64,000 nucleotides of DNA, from NCBI GenBank assembly GCA_013400115.1, contig VXBP01010329.1:549515-613514 (forward strand), given 5' to 3'. A model generated the notes under the pieces. That model did not search any database. It saw nothing but the letters and a program-made list of their open reading frames with translations, and was not told where the DNA came from. Numbering within the stretch: the stretch's first letter is position 1; each line of letters begins with the position of its first letter. Origin of the DNA: Rhinopomastus cyanomelas (taxonomy: Eukaryota > Chordata > Aves > Bucerotiformes > Rhinopomastidae). Positions 47,173-59,400 of this stretch are shown here, piece after piece. Made by a program: the position numbers and the translations under genes.

Positions 47173-49897
47173 TTTATTGAACGATACGATTTACAGCTCT
47201 GGCATGCACTCTCAATCAAGTGTCCTTTGCAGTGAGCAGAAAGTCTCTAGGAGTGAAAAGCCTTCTATAAAGAAAAGAAAGTCTTTTGCTACCAGGCAGA
47301 AACACAGGGTGAATAGATACTTGGTTGTGTTAAAGCAAACCAAAACGAGAACCAATCATGAACAAGAGTTGTGAACATCATCACCATCTAACACCGTTAA
47401 AGTAGACTTGCAGCTGTACTGTGCAGGTGCTCTGTGCGCTAGCAGAGCCGCCTCTGAGGGTGAACACGAAACCAACCCTGTTAAAATATCAAGAGAGCTT
47501 CCCCTCACATGTACTAAGCAGATCTGTGCATTCAAAAACAAAGGTACGAACTACTCGCATGAATATATTCAAAACTCATGCACAACGGTCACGACGACTT
47601 GACAGAAAGACTTTGCTGGTGGAGGCATGGGGTGAAGAACAGGGAGTGACAAACGCTGCGTGGCTCTTCACAGAGCTCTGTGCGCATTGAGGTTGCACTT
47701 AGGTGTTGGGGCCTGCTCCTGCCATCAAAATCAGTCCATTGTCTCAGTCTTAATAACTTTGACAATGTTTATTTGTTTCTTGTCTATGCGACAGGGGAAG
47801 AGATCTCAAAGGCAATCCCACAGGCTTCCACAGCAGAGGGCTGGGTGCAGGACAGATGCTCTTACCAGTGTTGCTGCTGAGTGAAATGCTACGGTATGGA
47901 CGAGAATCCAAACGAGCTCGTAAATCCTCAGTAGGAGGGCAACAAGATATGTACAAGATCGTGTTAACCATCCATGTTGCTCTGAGATAAGATACCAAGC
48001 CACAGGAAACTCTGTGTCACTAATGCTTGTGTCCCCAGAAGTCCTGAAGGATTAAGTCCTTTTTGTGAATAGGAGAAAAGTCTAAGGCTGTGTCTTGTTT
48101 TCCATGGGACATTGACAGCAAGTCAGCGGATCCATCTGAAATGCTGATGCTGCTGTTCTTATGTGTCTGGTGCCTGTTTTGCCTGTGTAGCTGGAAAATC
48201 CATTCTTTGAAGTGCATGTCTGATTCTGAGGGGCAAGCTGATTTTCAGGCAGATCACAGCAGACTCCTTCATGGGATCTTCCTCAATCAGCTTTTCTTTG
48301 CCAGCTCCTGTGTTGTGAACTATCTTGCTGCAGCAGTGGGACCCTGTTTTACAGGTTTACTGCTCCCATGTCTTCATATCCTGGTCGGTCAAAAGGATCA
48401 GTTGATTTCAGGGAGACTTGTATGTGAATTAGCCTAGGACTGCGTCATAATGCATTCAAGTTTGAGAAGCTTCTATTCTAACCACTCGACTCACGTTCGA
48501 CAGACAGCCTTACTGGAACTAAGGACAATTAGCAGGGCTGCTGCAGTAATTTTAGCTGGCTGTGCTTGACAGATCCTTGAAGGATGCCCCACAAAAAAAG
48601 GACGATGCAGAGAGCCTTGAAATCCTTGGGGCATCCATTGACTGCTTTAACAGCATCTAAACTACTCAGTAAGCATGGAACACACATCTATTTTAGCCAC
48701 ATGTTTCTATTGTTTAAATAAGCTGTAATGCAAGATACGTATCGCTGGCACAAAGTATCTGCCATCTCTTCAGATCCATCGAGGTCATTTAATTAACCGA
48801 CCCACCAAATCTTTGCTACTCTAGACTCACCCTGTGTAACACGTGTCATCAACCCTCTGTCACCTACCAGTGTCTATGTACAACAGCTGTTGTTCTGGAT
48901 AAACAACTTCTCTGTGTCTTCCAAGCTCAGAACACAAATCAAAAGCTTTCTGAACATTGAGCTACCTAGATCCTGAGAGCAACTGCCCAGCCAGTTGGGT
49001 TACCAGGCACTGTAGCAGTAGAGGTTCAGCAAGGAGTGCACCTCACGGAGAAATAAAGGCTGTTCTGACTTGGTCAAGGGTTCATTACAAGATTTCCTTG
49101 TATTACAAAATGCACTCTAACTACTTCCCTCGTCCTCTTTGTTCTCCAAGCATCACTACAGAGATCTCTGTTAGTAACACCTTTCTTCCTGTCGTCTTCA
49201 GGCCCTTTGATTAATTACAGCAGGAAAACTTGATCAAAATTGTCTTCAACCCCATCTGAAATGGATGACTGCATAAAACTGCATGGATAAATCTACATGT
49301 TGTAGGGATTCAGCTACCAAGGCTACAGATGGTTCTTAGCTGTTGCCACAGTAGAAATCCTTATTGGTTTACTTTCTTAGCTCACTGTAAAAACGCAGTA
49401 AAGAAAACATATGGCAGATACGCCAGCGCTTCCAAGTATTCCACTTCCATAGGAACTTTCTCAAGTCTGGTACTTGGAACTCGGATGTCAAGCATGCCCA
49501 GAAAACCTGCAAGATCCTGTTAAATACATCTTGCCTTTAAAATGCCCTTATTTTCATGATTTTCACATTAACTGAACAGCAAGCACTTGTACTGTTTGCA
49601 TCTAGATTGTTTCTAGGTAGACGTATCGAGCACATTGGTCGCCCCCCTGTCATCCCACCCCTCATCCCAAGAAGTGTGTATTTTTGCCTTTTGACAAGTG
49701 AAACAATCTTAGGTTTAAAACTGAGTCTATTCGAGCGGCTGCTAGTCCTGCTTGTGAAAGCTGTGCTCCATTCAGTATTGCCTCCTCATTTCTTTAGTTC
49801 AGCGGTCATCAGGCCGGCAAGAAACTTCCCCTCTCCAACTCAAATCTAAGGCTTGTAAAGCTGGAAGAAGGGAAAATACACCAGGCCCTTCAGCTGC
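47173..49897 (-). other. SYNPO2: Probable 3' untranslated region of long SYNPO2 isoform
   Basis: No convincing coding frame is seen below the stop at 49898. Minus-strand AATAAA hexamers occur at 47768-47773 and 47173-47178. The latter is followed on the minus strand by a T-rich stretch that could be the cleavage-stimulating element. The stretch carries no obvious CR1 copy, unlike both flanks, which fits a transcribed UTR of about 2.1-2.7 kb. The exact end is inferred. Confidence 0.35.
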
Positions 49898-50458
49898 TTA
49901 TGTTGGACGCCTCCATCCCCTTGGCTGTGGGTTGTAGTTTGAATCAGCTGTTGACAAGCAGTAGTCAGACCTGGAATCCATGGACATGATATCAGGATCT
50001 GTTTGGGACCGCTGAGTGCAGTAAGGGTACCGCAGCTGAGAGCTAGCCTGCAGGGTGGCACCTGGGGCAGACAGGGAGCTTTTGCGGGCTGATACGGTGC
50101 CCGACTGCTTCCCCCCTAAGACTGCTAAGCTACCACTTGGGGCCGGAGGCTCGTAAGAGACTTTCTGTTTCCATTCCTCTGGTGGCTCAGGAAGCGTTTT
50201 CCTGCGAGCAGCTGACACCACGTTAGCAGCAATGGATTCCTGCATGTTCTGGGGCCCAAAAGCTTCATCCACCAGGCCAAGTGGCGATCTCGCCGCTGCT
50301 TCCCAGGGAGTCGGTCTCTTGCCAGGCTTGTTGTCGGCTGCCGGGTCTGGCTTGCTGAAGTAGTCAGGGGCAGGCTGAAATAGAAGAGGTGAAGAAGGAG
50401 ATGTGGCTTGAGGAATGAATGAAGAAGGTCTCCCAGGAAGCGACAGCGAGCGCCCACT
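49898..50458 (-). CDS. SYNPO2: SYNPO2 alternative last exon (long C-terminus)
   Basis: The acceptor TTTGTTTTCCTAG|AGTGGGCGC places the exon start at 50458 in phase 0, matching the phase-0 donor at 59496. It encodes 186 residues and ends in TAA at 49898-49900. Recognisable blocks are SGRSLSLPGRPS, PDYFSKPDPAADNKPGKRPT, PWEAAARSPLGLVDEAFGPQ and ESIAANVVSAARRKTLPEPP. They agree with the C-terminus of the long SYNPO2 isoforms, which carries additional actin and filamin contacts (family knowledge). The end (DSRSDYCLSTADSNYNPQPR region) is rich in Ser, Tyr and Asn. The 110-codon frame starting at GTG 50457 on the same strand is a frame-shifted shadow. Confidence 0.9.
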   Translation of the reverse strand, partial: SGRSLSLPGRPSSFIPQATSPSSPLLFQPAPDYFSKPDPAADNKPGKRPTPWEAAARSPLGLVDEAFGPQNMQESIAANVVSAARRKTLPEPPEEWKQKVSYEPPAPSGSLAVLGGKQSGTVSARKSSLSAPGATLQASSQLRYPYCTQRSQTDPDIMSMDSRSDYCLSTADSNYNPQPRGWRRPT

Positions 50459-53400
50459 CTAGGAAAACAAAACAGAAGATATCGGTACAGGTATTAAACA
50501 TCAGCAAAGGAAGCTCCTTCTCTTCACTTCCACACTGGTGCAGCAGCCCCTGAAAGCCTGCCATGTCCTGAAATCCTTTTTCATATCTCTGGGTGCTCTT
50601 TGAGACTGTAGTTTAGTGGGGTGAGAAGTGGCATTGGAAAGGGGGCAAGAAAGAAATGGGAAGAAAGACAAAGCAAACAGAACTTTTGAGGAAAAGAAGT
50701 AGATAAAAGAGGCTTTTTCTGTGAAGGTGCAACTACGTCAGCAGCTGTGCAGCTGTTCCACGACGTAGCTCATGTGCCCTGTTCCGAACAGGCCATGCGT
50801 GGTAATGGTGAAGTCATGTTGTGACAGCTCTCAGTGTCTTCACAAGATTTCACCTCACACGCTCACAGGCTAATTGGTTTGCTAACAGCCTCTGTCTAGG
50901 ACATCGGTCGGAAAACAGATCTGTGCCAATCTCCTCTGAAGAGAGGCATTTCTTAATCTAAAATTATTAGACTTACCCTAGTTTCATTTTCAGGGCACAA
51001 CAATACATCCAACAAATTAAAGATATTAATGCAGTCGTTCGCTAGATACCCTTCCATGAGGCTACTTAACGCGGCTTCTTTGAAAGGCAGTGCCCTGAAC
51101 CTTTCAGTACATTCCGACCCATTTATAGGAGCAATCCATTCACATTTGACAAATCCTAGTCTTCTTAGTGATGCAGCACTTAGAAACAAAAACTGGGTTC
51201 AGGAGAAGGTCCTGCAGCAGCAGTCGGCTGGCACTGTAGAGAGCCGGTCCAGACGCGTCCTTTGTGTGACACAGACGAGTCACATTCTTCTTATCCTCCA
51301 CACCTGGTTCCTGAACTCACTGATTTGAACCGATTGATTCATATCCTCAGGTTTTAATGCTTTTAATTCTAAAATCCATAGAATCCTCAACAAGGGCACA
51401 AAGGAGGAGGAAGCAGGTAGAGCAGCCCTACATCTGGAAGAAGGACTCTTGTTATAAGAAGCCAGAGTGATGCATTTCTCCTTTTGCTTTCAATGGGCTT
51501 GCAGTGCTAAAGCAGTTCGAGACCAAACCACTGAGAGAAAGGTAGAACCAAGCAACTAACACTTGACTTCTGTGTCTTTTAGTTCTTTCTTTCTTCCCAT
51601 ATTTAAACATACAACAAGCACTTGGTTTTTAAACCAAACTGTCTCTGGAAGTGAGACAAGTTATTGGTCTTATTATAGCTTCTTTCACCCCAAACCCAAT
51701 TGCAATTCAAACTTCATGCAATGAGAACATAATTTCTCCCTGAAATGCTGCCAACTCTAAGTGCTGCAGCTATTTTACAGTCAGAACACCAACATTTTAA
51801 AATAAAGCAGGAAAAGAATGTGCTTTAAATTCTGGGTATAATTTATAGTCGCTTAAACCTGCAAAGCAGCATTTTGATTAGTGGGGGTGAGGAGGCAGGG
51901 AATCCTGTCTGACCATCACAGCTGTGTCAGGAGGGAAACTGCTAACAGATCACAATCGTACAGTTCTTGTCGGATCCTCACTGCCTCAGGGGTCTCTTGT
52001 CTTCCAAAAATGTGTAGGGAAATTTAGAACTGGCATCCACTTGATTCCAGGTTTAGCTAGTTTGTAACTGTGGTGTGAGGATAATCTTGTTTTCATCATT
52101 AGTATGAAAAACAGTGAAACAGTAACTGCCAATCATCTTATCATAGAATCATCCTAGCGGGAAAGGCTTGCTCTGTGGGATTTTAAACCCCTCCGGGGAT
52201 GGGGACTCTGCCGGCTCCCTGGGCAGCCTGTTCCAGTGCCCAGCCACTCTCACAGAAACGAACTTCTTCCTAAGATTCAATCTAAATCTCCCCTGACACA
52301 ACTTGAGGCCATTTCCCCTCATCCTCTCATTAGGAATTTGGGAGAAGAGGCCAGCATCAGCCTGGCTACAGCCACCTTTGAGGCAGCTGTAGAGAGCAAG
52401 AAGGTCTCCTCTCAGCCTCCTCTTCTCTAGACTAATAACCCCAGTTCCCTCAGCCGGTCTCCCCAGGGCCTGTTCTCAGCCCTCTCCCCAGCCTTGTTGC
52501 CCTTCTGTGGCCCCACTCCAGCACCTCAATGTCCTTCTTATACTGTTTATACTATTTATATGAGACTGGTTCCAACACTGAGCCCTGAGGGACAATGCTG
52601 ATGACCAGTCACCAACTGGATTTAATCCCATTCACCACAAGTCTCTGAGCTGGCCATCCAGCCAGTTTTTAACCCAGCGAAGACTCCACATGTCTGAGCT
52701 GTGAGCTGCCAGCTTTTCCAGCAGCAGGCTGTGGGACATGGTGTCAAATGCCTGACTGAAGTCCAAACAGACAGCAGCCACCCACTGCTTTTCGCTCACC
52801 CACTAGGTGGGTATCTGATCGTAGAAGGTTAAACAGGACATGCCCTTCTTAGAGAAACTGTGGCACGTTCTGCTTTTGAGAATAAAAGTCCTTTTGAGTT
52901 GCCCAGTAATGACAGAAGAGTTAAGGAATTAGAATTACACCCTCACTGCTGCAAAAATGGGTGGTGAAGGAAGAAACACAAGTGTGCTGCAACTTGTCAG
53001 AAGGCTCAGCTTGCACCCATGGCAGTGAAAGGACCATCACCACTGAATCTTTAATCTGCGCTGCTCGTTTTCGTTGCATCCTTGTCAACGCACAGTGCAG
53101 TGACACCTCTAAAAAGCTGGAGCTCCTCTGGCTGTAGGCACCACATCTCGACTTGGCACAGGCGGTTCGTTTGTTGTAAGGAAGCATTTGCTGCCACCTC
53201 CTGGACTCGTGTATTGCTCTGCTTCGAGGAGGGTCTTGGTGGATGCAGCCTTGAGAAGGGACGTTTGACAAACAAGTTTCTGACCTTGGTGGTTCGTGTG
53301 AACAGTGTTTGTATACACAGCGTTAACTTTATGGGGAGTGAAGGCTCACGGTGTTTTCGTCCAAGAATCAAAGACAACAAACAGCAATTGTGTTGTAATG

Positions 53401-56400
53401 CTTGAAGGTAGTCACAGAAGGATTGAGGCTGGCAAAGCCCAGCACCCAACATCACCACAGCAGCCAGACCAGGGCACCGAGGGCCACATCCAATCAGTTG
53501 CTGCTGAACAGATCCAAACTGGCAGATGGATTATCCAGTTCCTTAGATGGTCATATCAGAATGAGATGGTCAGTCTCAGATGTTTTGCTTTCTCTTATTT
53601 ACTTCATCCTGCGTGATCCAATGGTCCCAGATCCCTTTCAGTGAAGTGAATTGATATAGGTCATCCTTTCCAAACAGTGAGATGAGGGGCAATAAATGTC
53701 AATGGCAAAAAAAATTGTTGCATCCTTTTCCTTGCAAAGTGACATACAACGTGCTTTACAGCTGATCTGAGCCTAATCCTTGTCTTGAAGTGTCTCCTAT
53801 CTCCACGCAGACTTGCCCATGTATACTCAGGCTGAGAGCCTTGTGTAGCTGCTCCGCAGGAGCACCTCCCTTCTCGCAGCTTCTGTGAACTCTGGTAGCA
53901 GTGATGACTGTGTTAAGCAGCAGGATTTTATTCAGTGTTACAGGTCTAAGCTGCTGTGGGCTGATGTGTCTTTGGACACCACACAGGAGAACAGGGAGAC
54001 TGTCTCATGCTTTCTCCTCCTGTCTGAACTGCCTGGTCTGTGTGCTCCCCCAGGCTGGGGAAGTCACCGGGGTGTCCCCCAGCTCCTGCGCTGGCTGCAC
54101 AGGTGGGATTTCCTGCACATAAAGGTAGTGCAGGTCTGTGCCATACCCGTACGCCAAACCCGGACCTCTCCCCGCCATGGGGCCCAGGCCCAGAGCTGCA
54201 TGCTCTGGATGGAGATGCACTGCCAGGCACAGCTGCCCCTTGAGGGGGCCTGAGCAGCCCCAGAAGGGAGAACAAGGGGCCTCTGGGAACCAAGAGCTGA
54301 ATTTCAACAGGGTAGAAGTAAACACAAGGGAAGGACAGAAAGGAGACTGGACAGGGCAAGCCAGGAGCTGGTAATACTTGATACAGAAGAAAGATCTGTA
54401 TTCATCACTGGGTTAGAGAATGATGAGACCAGGACCTGATGGACAATGGGCCTGAGTTGGGTATCAAGCTTAAGGAACTGATCTGTGTAGCTGGCTCCCA
54501 GTGGGGCTACAGCGAGGAGGCCAGGAAAATAAAAAGGTGAGGAAATGGATCAAGGAGGGTACATTTGAAGAAAAGAACCTGTTCCCCCTACTGTTTATTG
54601 TCCTCCAGAGTTCCAGGGAAATTTCTTCCCTGGGGGATGAACTTTGTCCTTCCACAGTCTCTCTGCTGTCAGACTGTGAAGGCCATTGGGAAGCTGTCTT
54701 TGTCCCAGTGCTGATTCACAGGCAGGGGATTTGCTGCCAGTAACTGAAGCAGCATGATGGCAGTTGTCAGTGGAGGAACCCTGCTGGTTCCAGTATGGGA
54801 CATTCTAGTATTCTCCTCTTGTACCTTCAGTATTTCCTGATCCTGTGCAGTCTGTGCTCTTTTTCTGGAGTTTTCTTCTGACTGCTTCACTCCCTCTAGC
54901 CCTGCTCTGCCGCTTAGCACTAACTTTCCCATCTGGACCACCCACCAGCCCCTCTCTTCCTAATTTGTGGGCCTGCTGATGCCTTTTCAAATACGAATTA
55001 TGACCATTCACTTTAATGTGAATAATGGCAGCATTCTACCAAAGAGAAAAGGAGCTCACGCTGCTGATTGCTGTGGTGACAGCACTGTGGTGTCAGCTTG
55101 TAGGGCTCAGTGCTGCGCCAGCTCTCTAACATCTCACCTAAGATAAAATCAGGTGCATAAAGTCAAACAAATGCAATGAAGTAGGTCTGTAGGATTAGAG
55201 TCCGTTCGAGAAGACTTCAGATAAAAATTAATGGAAATCTCCTTTTCTTGGCCGACCTCAGGATGGCACTGGCTTCATCTCAGAGTGAAGAGAAGTGAGG
55301 AACCCCACTGCAAGGCTCTGTATCAGTTTGTTCTGAAGACCCACACCATCAGCCAGGTGCTTTTGGAGCCGAGCAGCTCCTTGTCCCTGGGTAGTGTCAC
55401 GTGTCTTAGGACGGGCGGGCAAAGTGATTTCTTCCGTAAGGGAGCAGAAAGCAAAAGAATGAGCCTTATCTGTGAGACGTGATAGTCTTGACTCTGTAAG
55501 TGTCCCTGCAGGACAAGTTACTGACCTTTCTGTTTGTTTCACTGCTGCTGAGCGGGAGCCATGGTGCGAGCAAGCCCCCGGGCGAAGGGGGGAGAAGTCG
55601 AGCGGGCTTCTGGCTTTTAGCTTTGCCACAGACGTTTCACTTTCTGCCTAAAGGCTGTCCATCGCCAAACCTCTGCAGGTCAGCTTGCACAACAGGAGGT
55701 TGGTAACTGAGTCAGAACATGGACGTATATGGAGCCGTGACTGAGGCACCTGTTCTCAGGAAAAGCCTGTCTAGAATGTGAGAGCTGAACTGGTGCAGTA
55801 CAATAACTCCTCCAGTTCGTGCTGCAATTAAATGCTCTAAAGCCTACAGAAAACACTAAGATTCCTCTTTCAGTGTGAACCTGCTGGAAGCATATTACTA
55901 GGACTGGCCTCAAAGGCACTGCTTGCACAGCAAAGACAGCAACTGCATCTCACCAGCCTTGCCCTATTCCATTAAAGTCACTCTCAAAGCTTCTTCACAC
56001 AATGGTTTGCGAAAGCTCCTTGTCCTTCCCAAACGAAGTTCCAGATGGCTGCTCTCTGCACAAACCATGATCTGGCCATTTCAGCCATGCTGGCACCATC
56101 ATTAGCTTCTCCTTTGGACCCAGGGCAATGAAGAGCTCCTCTTTCCTCTAAACACCTGCGTCACAGGGGAGTCCCTTTTAGATGAAACCATCACTTGAAG
56201 TGAGTCTTCTGAAATACCAGTAGGAACGATGGACTTACCTGAGGGGTGAACTCTTGACACCAAGTTGGATCCAAGCACTGTGCATGAAGAATGACAGATA
56301 TATTGAAAGGGAGTTCTGAGTTGGACCTCACACAGGAGATTTAACAGACCTTGGCTGAGTTAAGAGGACTAGTATCACTAGGGCTTAACAGACCTTGGCT

Positions 56401-59400
56401 GAGTTAAGAGGACTAGTATTGCCAGGGCTTCTGCCATTCATTGTTACTGGTGCTTTACAAAATCTTTCAGTCAATGCTGTAGGCCACATAAAATACTTGA
56501 ACAACAGCAAAAACTCCACACATGGTCAAAATCCCCCCTGTCAGCCTAAAGCACATCCTTTTCTTTTGGACTGAGTGAGGAGAAGAAGAGAGGTAGGCTA
56601 ATAGCTGTGATTCACGTTGCTAGCAGAGATGCTGACTGCTCACAGCCACTGGGAGTGGACTTCCTAAGTGAACTGCGAGTTGTGCCAAACATGAAGGAAG
56701 CGACGAAATCATTTTAAAGAAGGCTGTTAGACACTTCTGTCTTCCAGGCAAATTTAGTTCTAGACAGATGACTCAGGAAACCGAAATGTTCTGTTTCCAC
56801 AACTTTCCTCTAGCTCCATTCAGAAGGACTTGGAATGTCCCTCTGGAGACTGATTTCCGTTTGCATGAGAGTATAGCTCAGCTTTCCCTCTTGTTTCTTG
56901 TGCTGAGAGTTAGAATAATAATGGTTCTTATTTCTTACATGGAAAGTATGTGGGCAAATATATATATGTGTGTGTGCGCTAGAAAATGGCAGTATCACAG
57001 AATCACAGAACATCAGGGATTGGAAGGGACCTCGAAAGATCACCCAGTCCAATCACCCTGCCACAGCAGGATCCCCTAGATCCAGTCACACAGGAACATG
57101 GCCAGGTGGGTTTCAAACATCCCCAGAGAAGGAGACAGGAACCCTCATATTTCACACAGGACACTGGTGATGAATTGCCTGAGCCTGAACTGGTGGCTGT
57201 ACTGCATCAGAATCAGCAGTTGTGATGAGACAACCCGCCCAGAATCTCCTCTCTCGTCATTTAGAGACGTACTTTACCGGAGGAGACTAGCTAAAGACAC
57301 GTAAGGCATTAGAGGACGGCTGGATTCTGTGTGTCTCTCGTGGAGCACATGGCATCTCTGGTGGACGTTCCAGTGTCTTAAACTTCTCCCTAAAACATGT
57401 ACGTAACTTCCAATCCAACTCTTGCTAGAGGGGAAGGAAGCAAAGAGGAAAGGGGAGCAGAAAGGGAAGGGGAAGGTGAAGGGGAGAGAGGAGATTTCAT
57501 ATGAACAAGGCAGGATAGAACAGATTTCCCCCAAAATGTGCAGTCTGTACATGTAAGTGAAACAAAAGAGAGAGCAAGTGATCCGAAGCAAAAAGCCCAT
57601 ACAGGCAGAGAGGAGAGGGACGAGTTTAATGGTAGAAGAAAAATACAGATATTGACAGTGGAAAACAGACAGAAAGAAGATCTCCAGAGGATTCAAATAT
57701 CGCTACTTCCTCTTCCCAGGTAAATGCAGCCGCAGTCTCGAGTTCTCCAAACATTTCTTTCCCCACCATTTCCCTGAATGTTAAGAGGGAGTTGGGTCAC
57801 TCGATCTTTTCTTCTACTGCACCCAGTGTCCCTGTCCAAAATGTAGAGGGGGCAGTTGGGGTTTTGTAGTCCCAGAATCCAAAGGAGTGACTCTGACTAG
57901 CTTGATTAGAGTTCGGTATCAGTCTGCTGTCTGCCTGTGCAACCCAGTGCGTTCTTCTCAAACCAAAGAGAGCTCATTCACAGTGGGGAATGTTTTCTTC
58001 CTCTGGACAGGCAGTTCTACTAAACCCCTATGGCACGAAGTATCCGTAATCCAGCTAACTGAATGGCAAACCAACTCAGCAGTGCGTCCTGCCATCTCTG
58101 TTCAGAGAGTGATGATTTAGTCTTTAGCTTCACGCTTGGGATGGGTTTTGATACCCCTGATTGTGCGAAACAACACCTTGTTTCAGGCCTAGCACCACTG
58201 AGGAGGGTGGGAAGCACCTGATGGCTTACTGGAAAACATGTTCACATGCAGCCCCTTGATTTCAGCCGGACTGGGCGCACTGCAGTATTACACAGTGGGA
58301 GTCAGGACCGCAGGCTCTTAAAAGTGCTCGGCAGTAGCAGTATTTCAATCCTTAGTCCCCAGTGTCACAAGTAAGAGGTGAAAGTACAAGACCAGAGTAT
58401 AAAGAGCAGTGGGAAGAAGCACCGTAAGTTAGAATAAGAAACTGTGCACTAGAGACCAATAGCAAGAGCTGGCCATATGCATGATTTACTGGTCAGTGCT
58501 AACTTCTGCAGCATGTCCTACTCTGGCTGCAAGAATCTGTCCTCTTGGAGCTACGTGTCCCTTTGGTTCTTAGTCACTATTCTTGCACAATGAACTACTG
58601 CCTTACGCTGCAGCTTCACAACCCAGCTCGCCTCTCCGACCCCTCAATCATTTGACTTGCTGGGTTCTGCCTCACTCTTTGGATTCAGGACAAACTTTGG
58701 CTAAAATCTCTCTGCCCTTGGGATGTCACACTTCCCCAAAATGGGGAGTCTTGAACAATTTCTCCTGCGCCTTTCCACCTGTTTTAGTCTCTGAACACTG
58801 CAGCACTCTAGTAGCACATTGTCTGTGAAATCACAGAGGCAGTTCATGGGTTTGGATCGGAGCTGACCGATCAATCGGATCTCTGTGGAAGGACCTCCAA
58901 GCAGGGACAGATTCTGACTGCATTCCCTGGGGCTCTGTCTAGTCTATCCAGTTGTGTTCTGCTAGTGATCAGCCAGAGCCTAAAACTGCACCTATTTTAT
59001 ACTACGCCAGTATTTATCTTACTCCTAATATAATTTCATAAGGCACTTCTTTAGAAAAACATGTCCTCAAGTCCCTCAGTCCTTAGAGCACAGCTGGGGA
59101 GGAGGGCAGGAGGAAAGCACTTAGCTATTAATCTGACCAAGAGAGAACACCGCTCACTGCCGCTCCTGTCGCAGCAGTCCTAAAGCAAAAACCTAGTGTC
59201 CTGCCGAGTGCGGAGGGGCCTGGCCAGCACAGGGTTTTCTGTGAGGAGAGTGCCTGTGGTGTGCAGAGCCGAGTCACAATTTGTATCTGTTTGGGTGCCT
59301 TCAAAACCTTCCTTCCAATGTTTTGGACCCAGATTTGAGGCGACACTTGTGATGTTAGTGCGAGAGCGAGCTCAGGAGTGCCGGTGGCACTCTTTGCAGG

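Noticed and set aside
53946..54359. GC-rich overlapping frames on both strands, one reading YGYGTDLHYLYVQEIPPVQP
   Set aside because: No convincing splice sites or family match; openness on both strands points to composition.
57274..57696. 140-codon minus-strand open frame
   Set aside because: Hydrophobic translation of a purine-rich plus strand, no motifs or splice signals.
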